In this document: positions 17,695 through 26,636 of the stretch, piece after piece
Numbering within the stretch: position 1 is the stretch's first letter
Layout: each line of letters starts with the position of its first letter
Assembly (NCBI GenBank): GCA_964460115.1
Contig: CAYWPR010000015.1
Span: 1 to 64,000 of the forward strand
Reading direction: 5' to 3'
Length of the DNA: 64,000 nt
DNA from: JAEUJZ01 sp964460115
GTDB lineage: Bacteria; Myxococcota_A; Polyangia; Palsa-1104; JAEUJZ01
The notes under the pieces: generated by a model
Seen by the model: only the letters and a program-made list of their open reading frames with translations
Database searches by the model: none
What the model was told of the DNA's origin: nothing
Program-made: the position numbers and the translations under genes

Positions 17695-20600
17695 ATGAGC
17701 ATGGATCAGCCGCCCGCCGTCGGGCTTCAAGACGCTGAACGTCGCCTGCGCTGGCTGGCTGCCGTAGTCATCTTCAATGTCGTTCTTTCCAGCTCGTATC
17801 AAGACGCGCTGTTTTTGACCTATCACAAAAAGCCCGACATTCCGCCCGCCATGCTGGTCGGCAGCCTGCTGACCGCCGCTACGACGCTTGGGCTGAATCT
17901 GCTTTTGCGCAAGCGGCCGGCAGCGGGGGCACTGCGCATCATCCTTTTGGCCCTGGGGATGATCACCCTGGTTACGGCGGCGTGGAACATCGTACCGACG
18001 GCATCGTCCACGATCGCTTTGTTTTTGTTTACCGAAGTGGCGACCACCTTGGGCGTGGCGGCCACTTGGACCTATTTTCAGGCGCCCTTGGAAGCGGCGC
18101 AGATTCGCTGGCTTTTGCCCCGCCTAGGCACTTGGGCGGGCTTTGGCGGGCTTTTGGCCGGAACCATCGTTCCCATCTTGCTGCGCAACTTACATGTACC
18201 GCCACAGGCGCTCATGTGGACCTCGGGGCTGTCATGGCTTATCGCCGGCTGGCTCGTGCGCAGCGACTATGCGTCGCGGGCCCCCGCCAAAAGGCGACAA
18301 AGCAATAACCAGCAAAATCATTTTCAGCAGCTTTTCAGCATTCCGCTTGTGCGCTGGATGACCATCGGTTCGGCCGGCATCACCTGGACCGGACTGCTTT
18401 TGCAGTATGAATCTCGCGTCGCGTTGCAGGCGACGGATTGGCCCTCGCAACAGATCACGCTGGTGATGTGCGTACTTTTGGCCCTGTCAAACGTCGGCGG
18501 CATCGCCACCCAGGGCCTGGTCACCACGCCGGTTCTCGAGCATTTCGGCGTCGGGCTGGCCCTGGCAATTTTGCCGGCAGCGCTGTGGGTTTGCTTAAGC
18601 GGTTACTTCTACGCCACAGCCTACGCCCACATGGCGCCCGCGGTTTCGGTGTGGATCATCATGGCGGCGCTGCTTTTAGACAAGATGCTGCGGCCCAATC
18701 TGCATAGGCCCGCGGAATCTTGTTTGGTAGCGGCGCTATCGCCATCGATCCGTCCATCGCTTTTGCTGGTGCTGTGGGGCATTTTGGCGCCGCTTATCAA
18801 AGCGTTCGGCGCGCTGCTTTTGTGGGGCTTTGCCGCCACCCTCGAGCACGAGTGGATTACCGGATTGGCCCTGGTGCTATCGCTGGGGGTGACGGTGCTG
18901 TCGATGCGCTGGGGCTCGCTATACGCCCGAACCCTGCAAGAGACGCTAGAAGAAGGCAGCGTCGACTTCATCGGCGCCGGCGACGCCAACGAGGACGTCA
19001 TTCCGATGATCGACGGTCCGCGCTTGCGCGTGCTTTTGGAGGCCATCGACGTCGGCAGTCCGCGCTCGCGCGAACTGGCGCTGGAGCTTTTGCGGCCGCA
19101 TCGCTCGAACATGGTGCAAAAAGCCATGCAAGCTCGGGTGCGCCATCCTTTTGAGCCGGTGCGCATCGCCGCCTTGCGCTGGCTGGCCGAGGAGCCTTCG
19201 GCCTCGCTTGAGACCCATCTAAAACAGCGCTGGGCCGAGCGCGCCATTTCCGACCGCGAGCGCGTGGCCTTATTAGAAGCTGCCGGTCCACGCGGCGCCG
19301 CACTTATCGGCGAGGAAACCGCGCGCTGGATGTCTTCGCAAAACCCGGCCCTGCGCTCGGCAGCGATCAAGGCACTATACGGAGCCCCCGATCCCGCCCA
19401 TCAGGCCGAGGCCCATCGCGCGCTTGGGGTGATGCTGCATTCGCGCGATCCCGACGAAGTTTGCGCTGCGCTGCGCCTGGTACACGATCACAAGGTCAAG
19501 GAGTTTCTGCCCGTGGTCTTAACCCGCGTGGAAGAGACCGACCCCACCGTGCGGCGCGAGGCGCTGACCGCGCTGGCCGCGTTTGATGACGAAAGCGCCA
19601 TGCAGCCGCTGTGGGCGGCGCTGTCTGAGCCGGCCATCGCCCACATCGCCGTGCGCTCTCTAAGCACCTACGGAGTCAGCATCATGCCGCAGGTGTTAAG
19701 CCGGCTCAGCGCCGCCGAGACGCCGCGGCCGGTGCGACTGCACCTTTTGCGCGCTCTTGGCCTGCTCGCCTCAAACGATGGCATCGCCACGTTGATTGAG
19801 CATTTAAAAAGTCCGGATCGCGCCGCCCAGCTAGAAGCCCTAAAGTCGCTGACCAAGCTGCACCGCAGCGCCGATCAAAAAGCGGCGGCGGAAGCCCCCT
19901 TGCATGAGTTTCTGATGGACGAGCTGCGCTGGGGACTCAATATGCTGCGCGCTCGCGATCTGCTTAAGGATCGGCTGCGGCCCGGCGGGCTTTTGTGGCG
20001 CGAGCTGCAAGCGCAGATCGATTCGGCGCAGCAACGGGTGGCGCTGGTGCTGGGACTGCTCGCGTCTAAAGACACCATGATGCACATTTTTAAGACGCTG
20101 CGTTCGCGCAACTCGCCGCATCGCGATCAAGCGCGCGAGCTTTTGCGCACGCTGTTTAAGCCCGGCCCGATTGCCTCCGGCAGTCTCAAACTGCTCGATG
20201 ACAGCGCCGGCTGGTCGCCGGATTTGTTTTTGCCGCCGATGAGCATCAATTCCGGCCAGACCGCGCAAACCGCCGTCGAATGGCTGAAAATGACGCTGGA
20301 TCCCTGGGTTTTGGCGGCGATCAAACATGATCCGGACTGTCCACCCGTCGGCTCGACCATGCCGCCCATCGAGGATCCTATCGATCTGCACAAAGATCTG
20401 GTGCGCTATCTGAAGGAAGTGCCGCTGTTTGAGGCGCTGACCAATCGCCAGCTTGTCGAAATCGCGCGCCTGGCCGAAAAAGTCGACCTGCCCGCCGGAA
20501 CGCTGCTGTTCAATCAAGGCGATCCGCCCGACTACCTTTATCTTGTGCGCAAAGGCAAGCTGCGCGTGCTCGTCAACAACCAAGAAGTGGCGCGGCTAGG

Positions 20601-20985
20601 CGCCGGAGAATGCGTGGGCGAGATGGCGGTTTTGGCCAGCACCCGCCGCACCGGCGGCGTCGAGACCTTGGAGTCGTGCCAGCTTCTGCGCTTTAGCGAG
20701 CGCGATTTTTTGGGCCTGCTCGACGCCTATCCCGAAGTTGGACGGGCGCTTTTAAAGTCGCTGGTGCATCGCTTGGCGGCCACCGGACGCAGCAAAGAAA
20801 ACAAGCGTGTCTCAACCATCGTCGGCATGGTTTGGGGCAAAGACGGACCGTCGCAAGATGCCATGTCGGCGGCGGCTTCCAGCGCCAACAACCCGCGAAT
20901 TCGGCTGCCGGGTTCCAGCAAACCCCCCAAGCCCGACAGCAAGTCCGAATCCAAAGTCGAATCCAAGGCCGAAAATAAGGATTAA
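17695..20985 (+). CDS. Multi-span transporter-like protein fused to HEAT repeats and a cyclic-nucleotide-binding domain
   Basis: 1096 residues in three parts. Residues about 20-410 hold roughly twelve hydrophobic helices resembling an MFS or ATP/ADP-translocase-like carrier. Residues about 430-800 are HEAT/Armadillo-type helical repeats (for example VRREALTALAAFDDESAM and IEHLKSPDRAAQLEALKSL). Residues about 905-1040 form a cNMP-binding domain with the phosphate-binding cassette GECVGEMAVLA...RRTGG; the Arg contacting the cyclic phosphate is kept. The tail after it (STIVGMVWGKDGP) is shared with the next gene. I infer a membrane carrier or sensor gated by cAMP/cGMP, with HEAT repeats as the coupling scaffold. 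The transported substrate is unknown. Confidence 0.85.
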   Translation: MSMDQPPAVGLQDAERRLRWLAAVVIFNVVLSSSYQDALFLTYHKKPDIPPAMLVGSLLTAATTLGLNLLLRKRPAAGALRIILLALGMITLVTAAWNIVPTASSTIALFLFTEVATTLGVAATWTYFQAPLEAAQIRWLLPRLGTWAGFGGLLAGTIVPILLRNLHVPPQALMWTSGLSWLIAGWLVRSDYASRAPAKRRQSNNQQNHFQQLFSIPLVRWMTIGSAGITWTGLLLQYESRVALQATDWPSQQITLVMCVLLALSNVGGIATQGLVTTPVLEHFGVGLALAILPAALWVCLSGYFYATAYAHMAPAVSVWIIMAALLLDKMLRPNLHRPAESCLVAALSPSIRPSLLLVLWGILAPLIKAFGALLLWGFAATLEHEWITGLALVLSLGVTVLSMRWGSLYARTLQETLEEGSVDFIGAGDANEDVIPMIDGPRLRVLLEAIDVGSPRSRELALELLRPHRSNMVQKAMQARVRHPFEPVRIAALRWLAEEPSASLETHLKQRWAERAISDRERVALLEAAGPRGAALIGEETARWMSSQNPALRSAAIKALYGAPDPAHQAEAHRALGVMLHSRDPDEVCAALRLVHDHKVKEFLPVVLTRVEETDPTVRREALTALAAFDDESAMQPLWAALSEPAIAHIAVRSLSTYGVSIMPQVLSRLSAAETPRPVRLHLLRALGLLASNDGIATLIEHLKSPDRAAQLEALKSLTKLHRSADQKAAAEAPLHEFLMDELRWGLNMLRARDLLKDRLRPGGLLWRELQAQIDSAQQRVALVLGLLASKDTMMHIFKTLRSRNSPHRDQARELLRTLFKPGPIASGSLKLLDDSAGWSPDLFLPPMSINSGQTAQTAVEWLKMTLDPWVLAAIKHDPDCPPVGSTMPPIEDPIDLHKDLVRYLKEVPLFEALTNRQLVEIARLAEKVDLPAGTLLFNQGDPPDYLYLVRKGKLRVLVNNQEVARLGAGECVGEMAVLASTRRTGGVETLESCQLLRFSERDFLGLLDAYPEVGRALLKSLVHRLAATGRSKENKRVSTIVGMVWGKDGPSQDAMSAAASSANNPRIRLPGSSKPPKPDSKSESKVESKAENKD

Positions 20986-20991
20986 TCGACG

Positions 20992-21489
20992 ATGTCCGCC
21001 TCTGCTTCTCTCGATATCATCTTGTTCCTCAAGGATGTGTCGCTGTTTGAGACCCTGACCAATTCGCAGCTTGCCGAAGTGGCGCGGCTGGCCGAAAAGG
21101 TCGATTACCCGGCGAACCACGTTTTGTTCAACCAGGGCGATCCGCCCGACTATCTTTATCTAGTGCGCAAGGGCAAAGTGCGAGTCGTCGCCGGCGGTCA
21201 GGAACTGTCGCGGCTAGGCCCGGGAGAATGCGTGGGCGAGATGGCGGTGCTGGCCGGCATCGAACGCACGGCCACCATCGAGATGATGGAAGCCTGCCAG
21301 TTTTTGCGCTTTGATGGCGACGACTTTTTGGCGCTGCTCGACACGTATCCAGAAATTCAGCGCGCTTTGATCAAAGCCGAGGTCAACCGGCTGGCGCTCA
21401 GCGGCAAGGTGCGTGAAAATCGCAAAGCCTCGACCATGATTGGCATGGTCTGGGGCAAAGATGGACCGGTTGAACCGAGCCAGCAGTGA
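20992..21489 (+). CDS. Stand-alone cyclic-nucleotide-binding protein
   Basis: 165 residues, six bases after the previous stop. Nearly the whole length is a cNMP-binding domain closely similar to the C-terminal domain of the preceding fusion: LFNQGDPPDYLYLVRKGK is identical in both, and the cassette reads GECVGEMAVLAG...ERTAT with its Arg. There is no DNA-binding domain, so it is not a CRP-type regulator. The C-terminal tail again ends in STMIGMVWGKDGP. It probably arose by partial duplication of the neighbour's 3' end and may compete for ligand or pair with it. No catalytic domain is attached. Confidence 0.9.
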   Translation: MSASASLDIILFLKDVSLFETLTNSQLAEVARLAEKVDYPANHVLFNQGDPPDYLYLVRKGKVRVVAGGQELSRLGPGECVGEMAVLAGIERTATIEMMEACQFLRFDGDDFLALLDTYPEIQRALIKAEVNRLALSGKVRENRKASTMIGMVWGKDGPVEPSQQ

Positions 21490-21613
21490 CCGCGCGCTGT
21501 CCGCGTAGTAGTCTTTAAAAGTTCCAAATCTAGGAGAAACTCTTGTTGCAGCAGCGCGATAAGGCTTGGGCAGCGCTCGACAAGCCACGATGCGCCGTCT
21601 ATAGCTTGAAGGA

Positions 21614-24184
21614 TTGACGGCTGTGGCGGCGCCATCTTCCCCCTATTTGCGGGCCAAAAATCCTTTTCCGACGCTGTGGTTTGCACTTGTCGGCATGGCC
21701 CTGCTTACTCTTTTGGCCCTGGGTCTGTCGATTGGCCAATGGCAACGCCCCACTTTGGGGGTCGTCGTCGATCCTTTTGGCCTGGTCGATAACTTTGGCT
21801 GGCCAAGCTGGAATGGCTACCAGCAGGGCCTGGCCTATCCCGACCGCTTGGTCGCTGTAGATGAATACACGCTGACCGGCCGAATCGGTGCCGAGGTAGA
21901 CAAACTGGCGGCGCGCGGCATGCAAGGGGCCGCCCATCCGATAAAGCTCCTTGTCGAGCAGGGCAGCGAGCTGCGCGTCACCACGGTCCACGCCGAGCCC
22001 CTGGGTTTTGCCGCCTGGGCGCTGCTTTCGGGCGGATATGTTTTGCTCGCCTGGGCCTGGCTGTGCGCGGCCGGGCTTTTATATACCGTTCGGCCGCAAA
22101 GCCGTGCCGTCGGCGCCTTTGTGCGCCTTGTGCTCATCAGCACGAGCCTGCTGATTACACTGTTTGACTTTCATACCACTCGCAAACTGGTTCCAGTGAC
22201 GCTGTGCGCCCTGGCCTGTCTGCCCGCATCGATGATCGAGTTTGGGCTGTGCTTTCCGGAACGGCTGCCCAGCCTGCAGGCGCGGCCGCGGCTTCTGTCG
22301 CTATTGCGCCTGGTCGATGTCCTATTTGTCGGAATGCTCGTCGGCGGATATCTGTGGGGGCACAATTTTCGCGCCGTCTGCGATTTGGCCAACGCCGCGG
22401 CGATCATTTTGCTGACGGTCATTTTGTCTTTGCGCTGTGCGACGGCGCATGGGCGCCGGCGGGTGCAGCTTTTGATGGCGCTCCTCGTGCTGCTGCCTAT
22501 CTACGTCATTCTGGGCACTCTGCTTTTGTGGGGACCCGAACGAGCCGCGCCCTACCTTTATGTATTTGTCATTCCTTTAAGTGTCTTTGGGGCCCTCGGC
22601 CTGGCCTATGCCCTTTTGCGCTACGACATGTGGGACAGCCGCGCCTTATTGCGCCGCCCCGGCATTCGGCCGCTCCTCACCGCTTCTCTGTCGTTTGTCG
22701 TAAGTCTAGTGTGCGTCCTTGGCTACATCGCTGTGCGCAAAAGTACCGATGCCTTGCCGATGATCTATATGTTGCTCGTAGTCTCGCTGTCGATGCCGCT
22801 TGTACGGCGCGCCGCCGATGGCATCGATTCCAAACTATTTCCGACCGAAGTGCATTATCGCGACACCGTTGAGCAGCTCAGCCTGCGGTTTACCGATCTA
22901 AGCAGCCAGTCGGCAGTCATCGAAGCGGTCGAACAAGCCGTGCGTCAAGTGGTCGATTGCGCCCGGGTGCGGCTTTTGCCCATGCCGGGGCCGCTATGGA
23001 CACCGGGCACCGACTCGGCCGGCCTGGGGCGTTTTTTGCCCAAGGTGGCCCAGGCCATGGCCGCGGCCATTACCAACGAGAAGCTTCAAATTCCCGAGCC
23101 GCTTCCAGCTCCGCAAACCGATACCGGATCCTCTCCAGCCATCGAGAAAGCACCGCTTGTGTCGCCGCCCACGCCGCTTGAGAATCGCAACCTGCGGGCG
23201 CTGCGGCGCATCGCCAAAACCGCGGCCCTGTTTGCGCTTTCTCCCGAGAATGAAGCGGCGCTTTTGCGCGGCGAACTCGTCTATTTGACGCCCAAAACTG
23301 CAATGCTGGTCTCGTCGGTACCAGCCCTTTGGTCATGGCTGCTTATAGGCGTCCGCTTTCGCGACCGCATCGTTGGCATCTTGGCTGTGGCTCCTAAGTC
23401 TGTGGCCCAGATTTTTACGTCGACAAGCGAAAGTCTTTTGCGCACCATCGCCAATCAGGCGGCGCTTGGTCTTTATTGCGCCAGCGTCTCCGAGCAGTCG
23501 GAGATTTTGCTGCGGGCCCAAGAAGCCCAAGCGCGCGAAAAGCTAGATTTTACGCTGGCCGTTTTGGCCGATGAACTGGCGGCGCTGCTGCCGCCGGAGG
23601 GGGCTGTGACAAGTGCGCCAGCCACCAAAGATACGCCAAGCGGAGTTTTTGTCCTTGAGCAAATGCAGGCGCTGGCGCTGTCTAAAACGCTAAGCCGCCA
23701 GCCGCAGCAGTTGCGACCGCTCTTAGAGCGTACGCGACAGCTTTTGCGCCCACGGCTTATCGCCCGGCTTCTGGAAGTGGATGTATCGCCAAGCTTGGAA
23801 GTGGACTGTGATTCAGAAGCGCTGGTGCAGATTCTGCAAGATTTGCTGACCAATGCGCTGGATGCTTGTCCGGCGCCCTGCCGGGTCGGCGTGACCGCCG
23901 GCATCGAGGCCGATCAACGCCTGCGCATCAGCATTTGGGACGGGGGCGCGGATGCGCTGATTTTGTACGAAAAATTGCTGCCGCTCGTAGCGTCTGCTGA
24001 AAAACGCGCCATTGGCTTTCGGCAGATCGTCGCCCAGCGCCTGGTGCGGGCCCACGGCTGGGAAATTTCGGCAGCCCGCCGCGGCGAACGCAACAGCATC
24101 GATATTGTGGTACCCGCTCAGGACTGCCGGCGCCGTCGCCAAAGCGAAGGCAGCGAAGAAGATGATGAAGCCTCAGGCATTTAG
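21614..24184 (+). CDS. Multi-span membrane histidine-kinase-like protein without a phospho-acceptor His
   Basis: 856 residues. TTG 21614 touches a GAAGGA motif directly, so GTG 21623, nine bases from it, may be the real start. The N-terminus has one helix (about 17-38), a roughly 90-residue outer domain that looks PDZ-like, and then about eight more helices to residue 395. A GAF-like region follows (about 410-640, interrupted by a Pro-rich insertion), and then a histidine-kinase-type ATPase domain with N-box LLTNALDA (about 743) and DGG (about 775). In the dimerisation region between GAF and N-box I find no His at all, and the second Gly-rich box is poor. It probably binds a signal but may not autophosphorylate. 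No response regulator is adjacent. Confidence 0.75.
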   Translation: MTAVAAPSSPYLRAKNPFPTLWFALVGMALLTLLALGLSIGQWQRPTLGVVVDPFGLVDNFGWPSWNGYQQGLAYPDRLVAVDEYTLTGRIGAEVDKLAARGMQGAAHPIKLLVEQGSELRVTTVHAEPLGFAAWALLSGGYVLLAWAWLCAAGLLYTVRPQSRAVGAFVRLVLISTSLLITLFDFHTTRKLVPVTLCALACLPASMIEFGLCFPERLPSLQARPRLLSLLRLVDVLFVGMLVGGYLWGHNFRAVCDLANAAAIILLTVILSLRCATAHGRRRVQLLMALLVLLPIYVILGTLLLWGPERAAPYLYVFVIPLSVFGALGLAYALLRYDMWDSRALLRRPGIRPLLTASLSFVVSLVCVLGYIAVRKSTDALPMIYMLLVVSLSMPLVRRAADGIDSKLFPTEVHYRDTVEQLSLRFTDLSSQSAVIEAVEQAVRQVVDCARVRLLPMPGPLWTPGTDSAGLGRFLPKVAQAMAAAITNEKLQIPEPLPAPQTDTGSSPAIEKAPLVSPPTPLENRNLRALRRIAKTAALFALSPENEAALLRGELVYLTPKTAMLVSSVPALWSWLLIGVRFRDRIVGILAVAPKSVAQIFTSTSESLLRTIANQAALGLYCASVSEQSEILLRAQEAQAREKLDFTLAVLADELAALLPPEGAVTSAPATKDTPSGVFVLEQMQALALSKTLSRQPQQLRPLLERTRQLLRPRLIARLLEVDVSPSLEVDCDSEALVQILQDLLTNALDACPAPCRVGVTAGIEADQRLRISIWDGGADALILYEKLLPLVASAEKRAIGFRQIVAQRLVRAHGWEISAARRGERNSIDIVVPAQDCRRRRQSEGSEEDDEASGI

Positions 24185-24199
24185 GAACGCTTCTCAATT

Positions 24200-25309
24200 C
24201 TAATTGCTGCGAATGACTGAGAAAAGGACCTGACCGTCGCTGATGCGACCGCGCAGCATCAGATCGAGGGCTTTGTGGTAGCTGTCCATGGGCAAACGCG
24301 CGCGCGGCTCGCCCGGCGGTTCTTTTTCAAGCAACCGCTGCGTCGCCAGGGCCGCTTGCGCCGAGCGCGCAAAGCCGGCGCGGGCCATCCAGTCCGACAA
24401 GAGAAAGCCCTCCATCGTTTTTCGTCCAAAGACAAGCTCGCTTGGATCGATGGCGCAGTCGGACTCGGGTTCGCTGCCGCAGATAAGAACACTGCCCCCA
24501 GTTGGCAGCGCCCGCAGCAATAGATCGGTGCGCGGGCCGGCGCACGCTTCGATGATGACGCTGATATTGAGCGATTCCAGTGCCGTGGCCAACTGATGCG
24601 GATATAGCGTTGAACCGCTGTTGACGATCTGGGTCGCGCCGAGCCCGGAAAGCGCTTCGCCCTGCTCGGCACGTTCAATGATGTGTAGCATCGGCAGCTT
24701 GCGGCGCAGCGCCAACTGCGCCAGCATCCGGCCTAGGGGCGAATCTCCGGCGGTGTGCGCCAAGGCGCGCGCCCCATGCGCCCGCGCCCGTTCCAAAAGC
24801 GCCCAAGCGGTCACGCCGGTGCTTAGCAAGCCCGCGCCCTGTTCAAAACCAGTGGAGCTGCGCAGTGGTACACATTGTCGGGCCGGAACACAGACGTATT
24901 CCGCCCAGGTGCCATCTCCATCCGCTTTGGCCAGGCAGGCAACCCGCCGTCCTAGCAGCGCCCGTCCCAAGAGCCCGCCGCCGTTTTTGACCACAAGGCC
25001 GCTGCATTCCAGGCCCGGAATCACCGGCAGCGGCCGAGGTTGGCCATAGCGACCGTGCAGAAACAAAAGATCGGCAGTACTAATTGGCGTCGAATAAACC
25101 CGAACCAGAACCTCGCCGGGGCCGGGTTTGGGCACCGGTTTATTGCTCAGGTAAACAAGCGACACTCCGTCATAGGCGCGCAGCTCCAGCGCTCGCATGG
25201 TTTTGGGGCTGACGGTGATAGGCACCAGTGCCTGCTCACTTAACCCAGCCAAGGCCTGCAGATCTCGCTGACTAGATTTTGTAATTTCCATTGAATTTGC
25301 AAATTTCAC
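24200..25309 (-). CDS. Zinc-type (MDR) alcohol dehydrogenase / quinone-oxidoreductase-like protein
   Basis: 369 residues. From about residue 38 it follows the medium-chain dehydrogenase/reductase plan: a GroES-like domain (KPGPGEVLVRVYSTPIS..., GLECSGLVV) and a nucleotide-binding domain with GDSPLGRMLAQLA in place of the usual GxGxxG, then IIEACAG and GSVLICGS. The structural Zn cysteine cluster is absent, pointing to the quinone-oxidoreductase branch that uses NADPH. The first 37 residues are an extension with no family counterpart; an ATG at 25198 would remove them but has no better ribosome-binding site. It diverges from the UPF0316 gene across a 111-base gap that should hold both promoters. 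Confidence 0.82.
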   Translation of the reverse strand: MKFANSMEITKSSQRDLQALAGLSEQALVPITVSPKTMRALELRAYDGVSLVYLSNKPVPKPGPGEVLVRVYSTPISTADLLFLHGRYGQPRPLPVIPGLECSGLVVKNGGGLLGRALLGRRVACLAKADGDGTWAEYVCVPARQCVPLRSSTGFEQGAGLLSTGVTAWALLERARAHGARALAHTAGDSPLGRMLAQLALRRKLPMLHIIERAEQGEALSGLGATQIVNSGSTLYPHQLATALESLNISVIIEACAGPRTDLLLRALPTGGSVLICGSEPESDCAIDPSELVFGRKTMEGFLLSDWMARAGFARSAQAALATQRLLEKEPPGEPRARLPMDSYHKALDLMLRGRISDGQVLFSVIRSN

Positions 25310-25420
25310 CCGACTTTCATGTATGGATCAATCCCAATTTATTTTCTAAGTAATCGTGATGGTTTCGCCGAAAGTGCGACAAGTTGCAGTTTTCGATAAA
25401 ATGCGTACTTCGCCCTCTGC

Positions 25421-25969
25421 ATGGATCACCAAGCGCTGCTTTTGTGTCTGCTCATTTTTACAGCCCGCATCTGCGATGTGTCGCTGGGTACGTTACGGGT
25501 GATCATGGTCATGCAGGGACGTCGCATGCTGGCGGCGGGGCTTGGGTTTTTTGAAATTCTGATCTGGGTCCTGGCGGCATCTAAAGTTCTGTCCAGTCTG
25601 CATCACCCCATCTTCGCTGTGGCCTACGCCGCTGGCTTTGCCTGCGGCAACTATGTTGGGCTCACTATCGAACGCTGGGCCGCCATGGGGCATCAGGTGG
25701 TGCGGGTGTTTTCTCGGCACGGCGAAGCCGTTTCGGAAAGGCTGCGGTGCTTGGGTTTTCGCGTCACGCTGTTTGAAGGCCGCGGCCGCGATGGGCCGGT
25801 CAGCATGCTGTATACCGAGACAGGACGTCGCGATGTGCCGCGCATGCTCGAAGCGGCGCGGGCCATCGACCCGCGTTGCTACTATGTGGTGGACGATATA
25901 CGCGTCGCTTCGTCCGCCACCGACGCGCCGACGCGGCGTAGCTTTTTTCGGCTGCTCGGGCGTAAGTAA
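25421..25969 (+). CDS. UPF0316 membrane protein (DUF5698-DUF2179)
   Basis: 182 residues. Three membrane segments in the first 90 residues contain the family signature: CDVSLGTLRVIMVMQGRR, then EILIWVLAASKV. A small soluble DUF2179-type domain follows (about 100-165). Many bacteria carry this family; its role is not firmly known, although DUF2179 domains may bind a small nucleotide ligand. TAAAAT at 25397-25402 is a possible -10. The protein ends in a basic tail (RRSFFRLLGRK). It faces the yhbY gene convergently across 17 bases. Confidence 0.85.
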   Translation: MDHQALLLCLLIFTARICDVSLGTLRVIMVMQGRRMLAAGLGFFEILIWVLAASKVLSSLHHPIFAVAYAAGFACGNYVGLTIERWAAMGHQVVRVFSRHGEAVSERLRCLGFRVTLFEGRGRDGPVSMLYTETGRRDVPRMLEAARAIDPRCYYVVDDIRVASSATDAPTRRSFFRLLGRK

Positions 25970-25986
25970 AGCGCTTTTTGGCGCTC

Positions 25987-26355
25987 TTAATCGCCCAGGG
26001 TGACGTGAGGACGCGGATCGCTGTCCGGTCGCCGCCTATACAGCAAAAACCGGCGGCCGAGCACTTGTACCAGCGCGGCTCCGCAGTGAGCAGCCAGCGT
26101 CTCGGCCATCTCGTGGCGATCTCCAGGGGCGTTTTCGCTGATCCGCAGCTTCAAAAGTTCGTGCAGATCGAGCTGCTCATCGACATTGGCAAGCAACCCC
26201 TGGCTCAGTCCTTCTTTGCCAATGAGAACCACCGGATCGAGGTGGTGTCCGAGGCCCCGCAGGTGCGTCCGCTGTCGAGTGGTTAGCGACGGTGACCGTC
26301 GACGAATCAAGGAAGTCGGCGAATCTTCAGCACAATCAGGCATAGCGGCTACCAT
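25987..26355 (-). CDS. yhbY: YhbY-like RNA-binding protein (CRM domain)
   Basis: 122 residues; the start may instead be the ATG four codons in (26343). After about 22 variable residues the CRM/YhbY domain begins: TTRQRTHLRGLGHHLDPVV, then IGKEGLSQG (the GxxG-type RNA-binding loop), ELLKLRI and GRRFLLYRR. The family associates with pre-50S ribosomal particles and helps ribosome assembly. The length is typical of the single-domain form. It is divergent from the DUF2252 gene, with 281 bases between them. Confidence 0.9.
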   Translation of the reverse strand: MVAAMPDCAEDSPTSLIRRRSPSLTTRQRTHLRGLGHHLDPVVLIGKEGLSQGLLANVDEQLDLHELLKLRISENAPGDRHEMAETLAAHCGAALVQVLGRRFLLYRRRPDSDPRPHVTLGD

Positions 26356-26636
26356 ACTACAGCGGTCTTATAAACCGTAGCGAGCGGCGCGCGGATCCAC
26401 CGGCATTGGCGAAAAGTGGCGTTTATCCGCCAAAAAGCAAGAAAGAACAGTTTTCCCGCGATTCACGCCGCAGCCTAGAACTTTCGAAGCCTAAGAATTC
26501 TGCAGCGTTATAAAGTCCGGCGGCGCCAAGCGCGATCGAAGCTGCCCACTTGTGGTTGCCTCGCGGTACCATCGTACAGATTGGCCACTTCTGCTTTCTA
26601 GAAATGGCGAAGTATTTCGCACTTAACTCTTGGTCG
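26356..26636. other. Intergenic region between divergent yhbY and DUF2252 genes
   Basis: 281 bases without a convincing gene. It is more A/T-rich than its surroundings and holds two TATAAA-like hexamers (about 26369 and 26509-26514) and short inverted repeats around 26408-26440 (TTGGCG ... CGCCAA, with GTGGCG in between). It is probably promoter DNA for both neighbours. If the DUF2252 protein began at the TTG 26550 or ATG 26604, part of this stretch would be coding. Confidence 0.4.
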
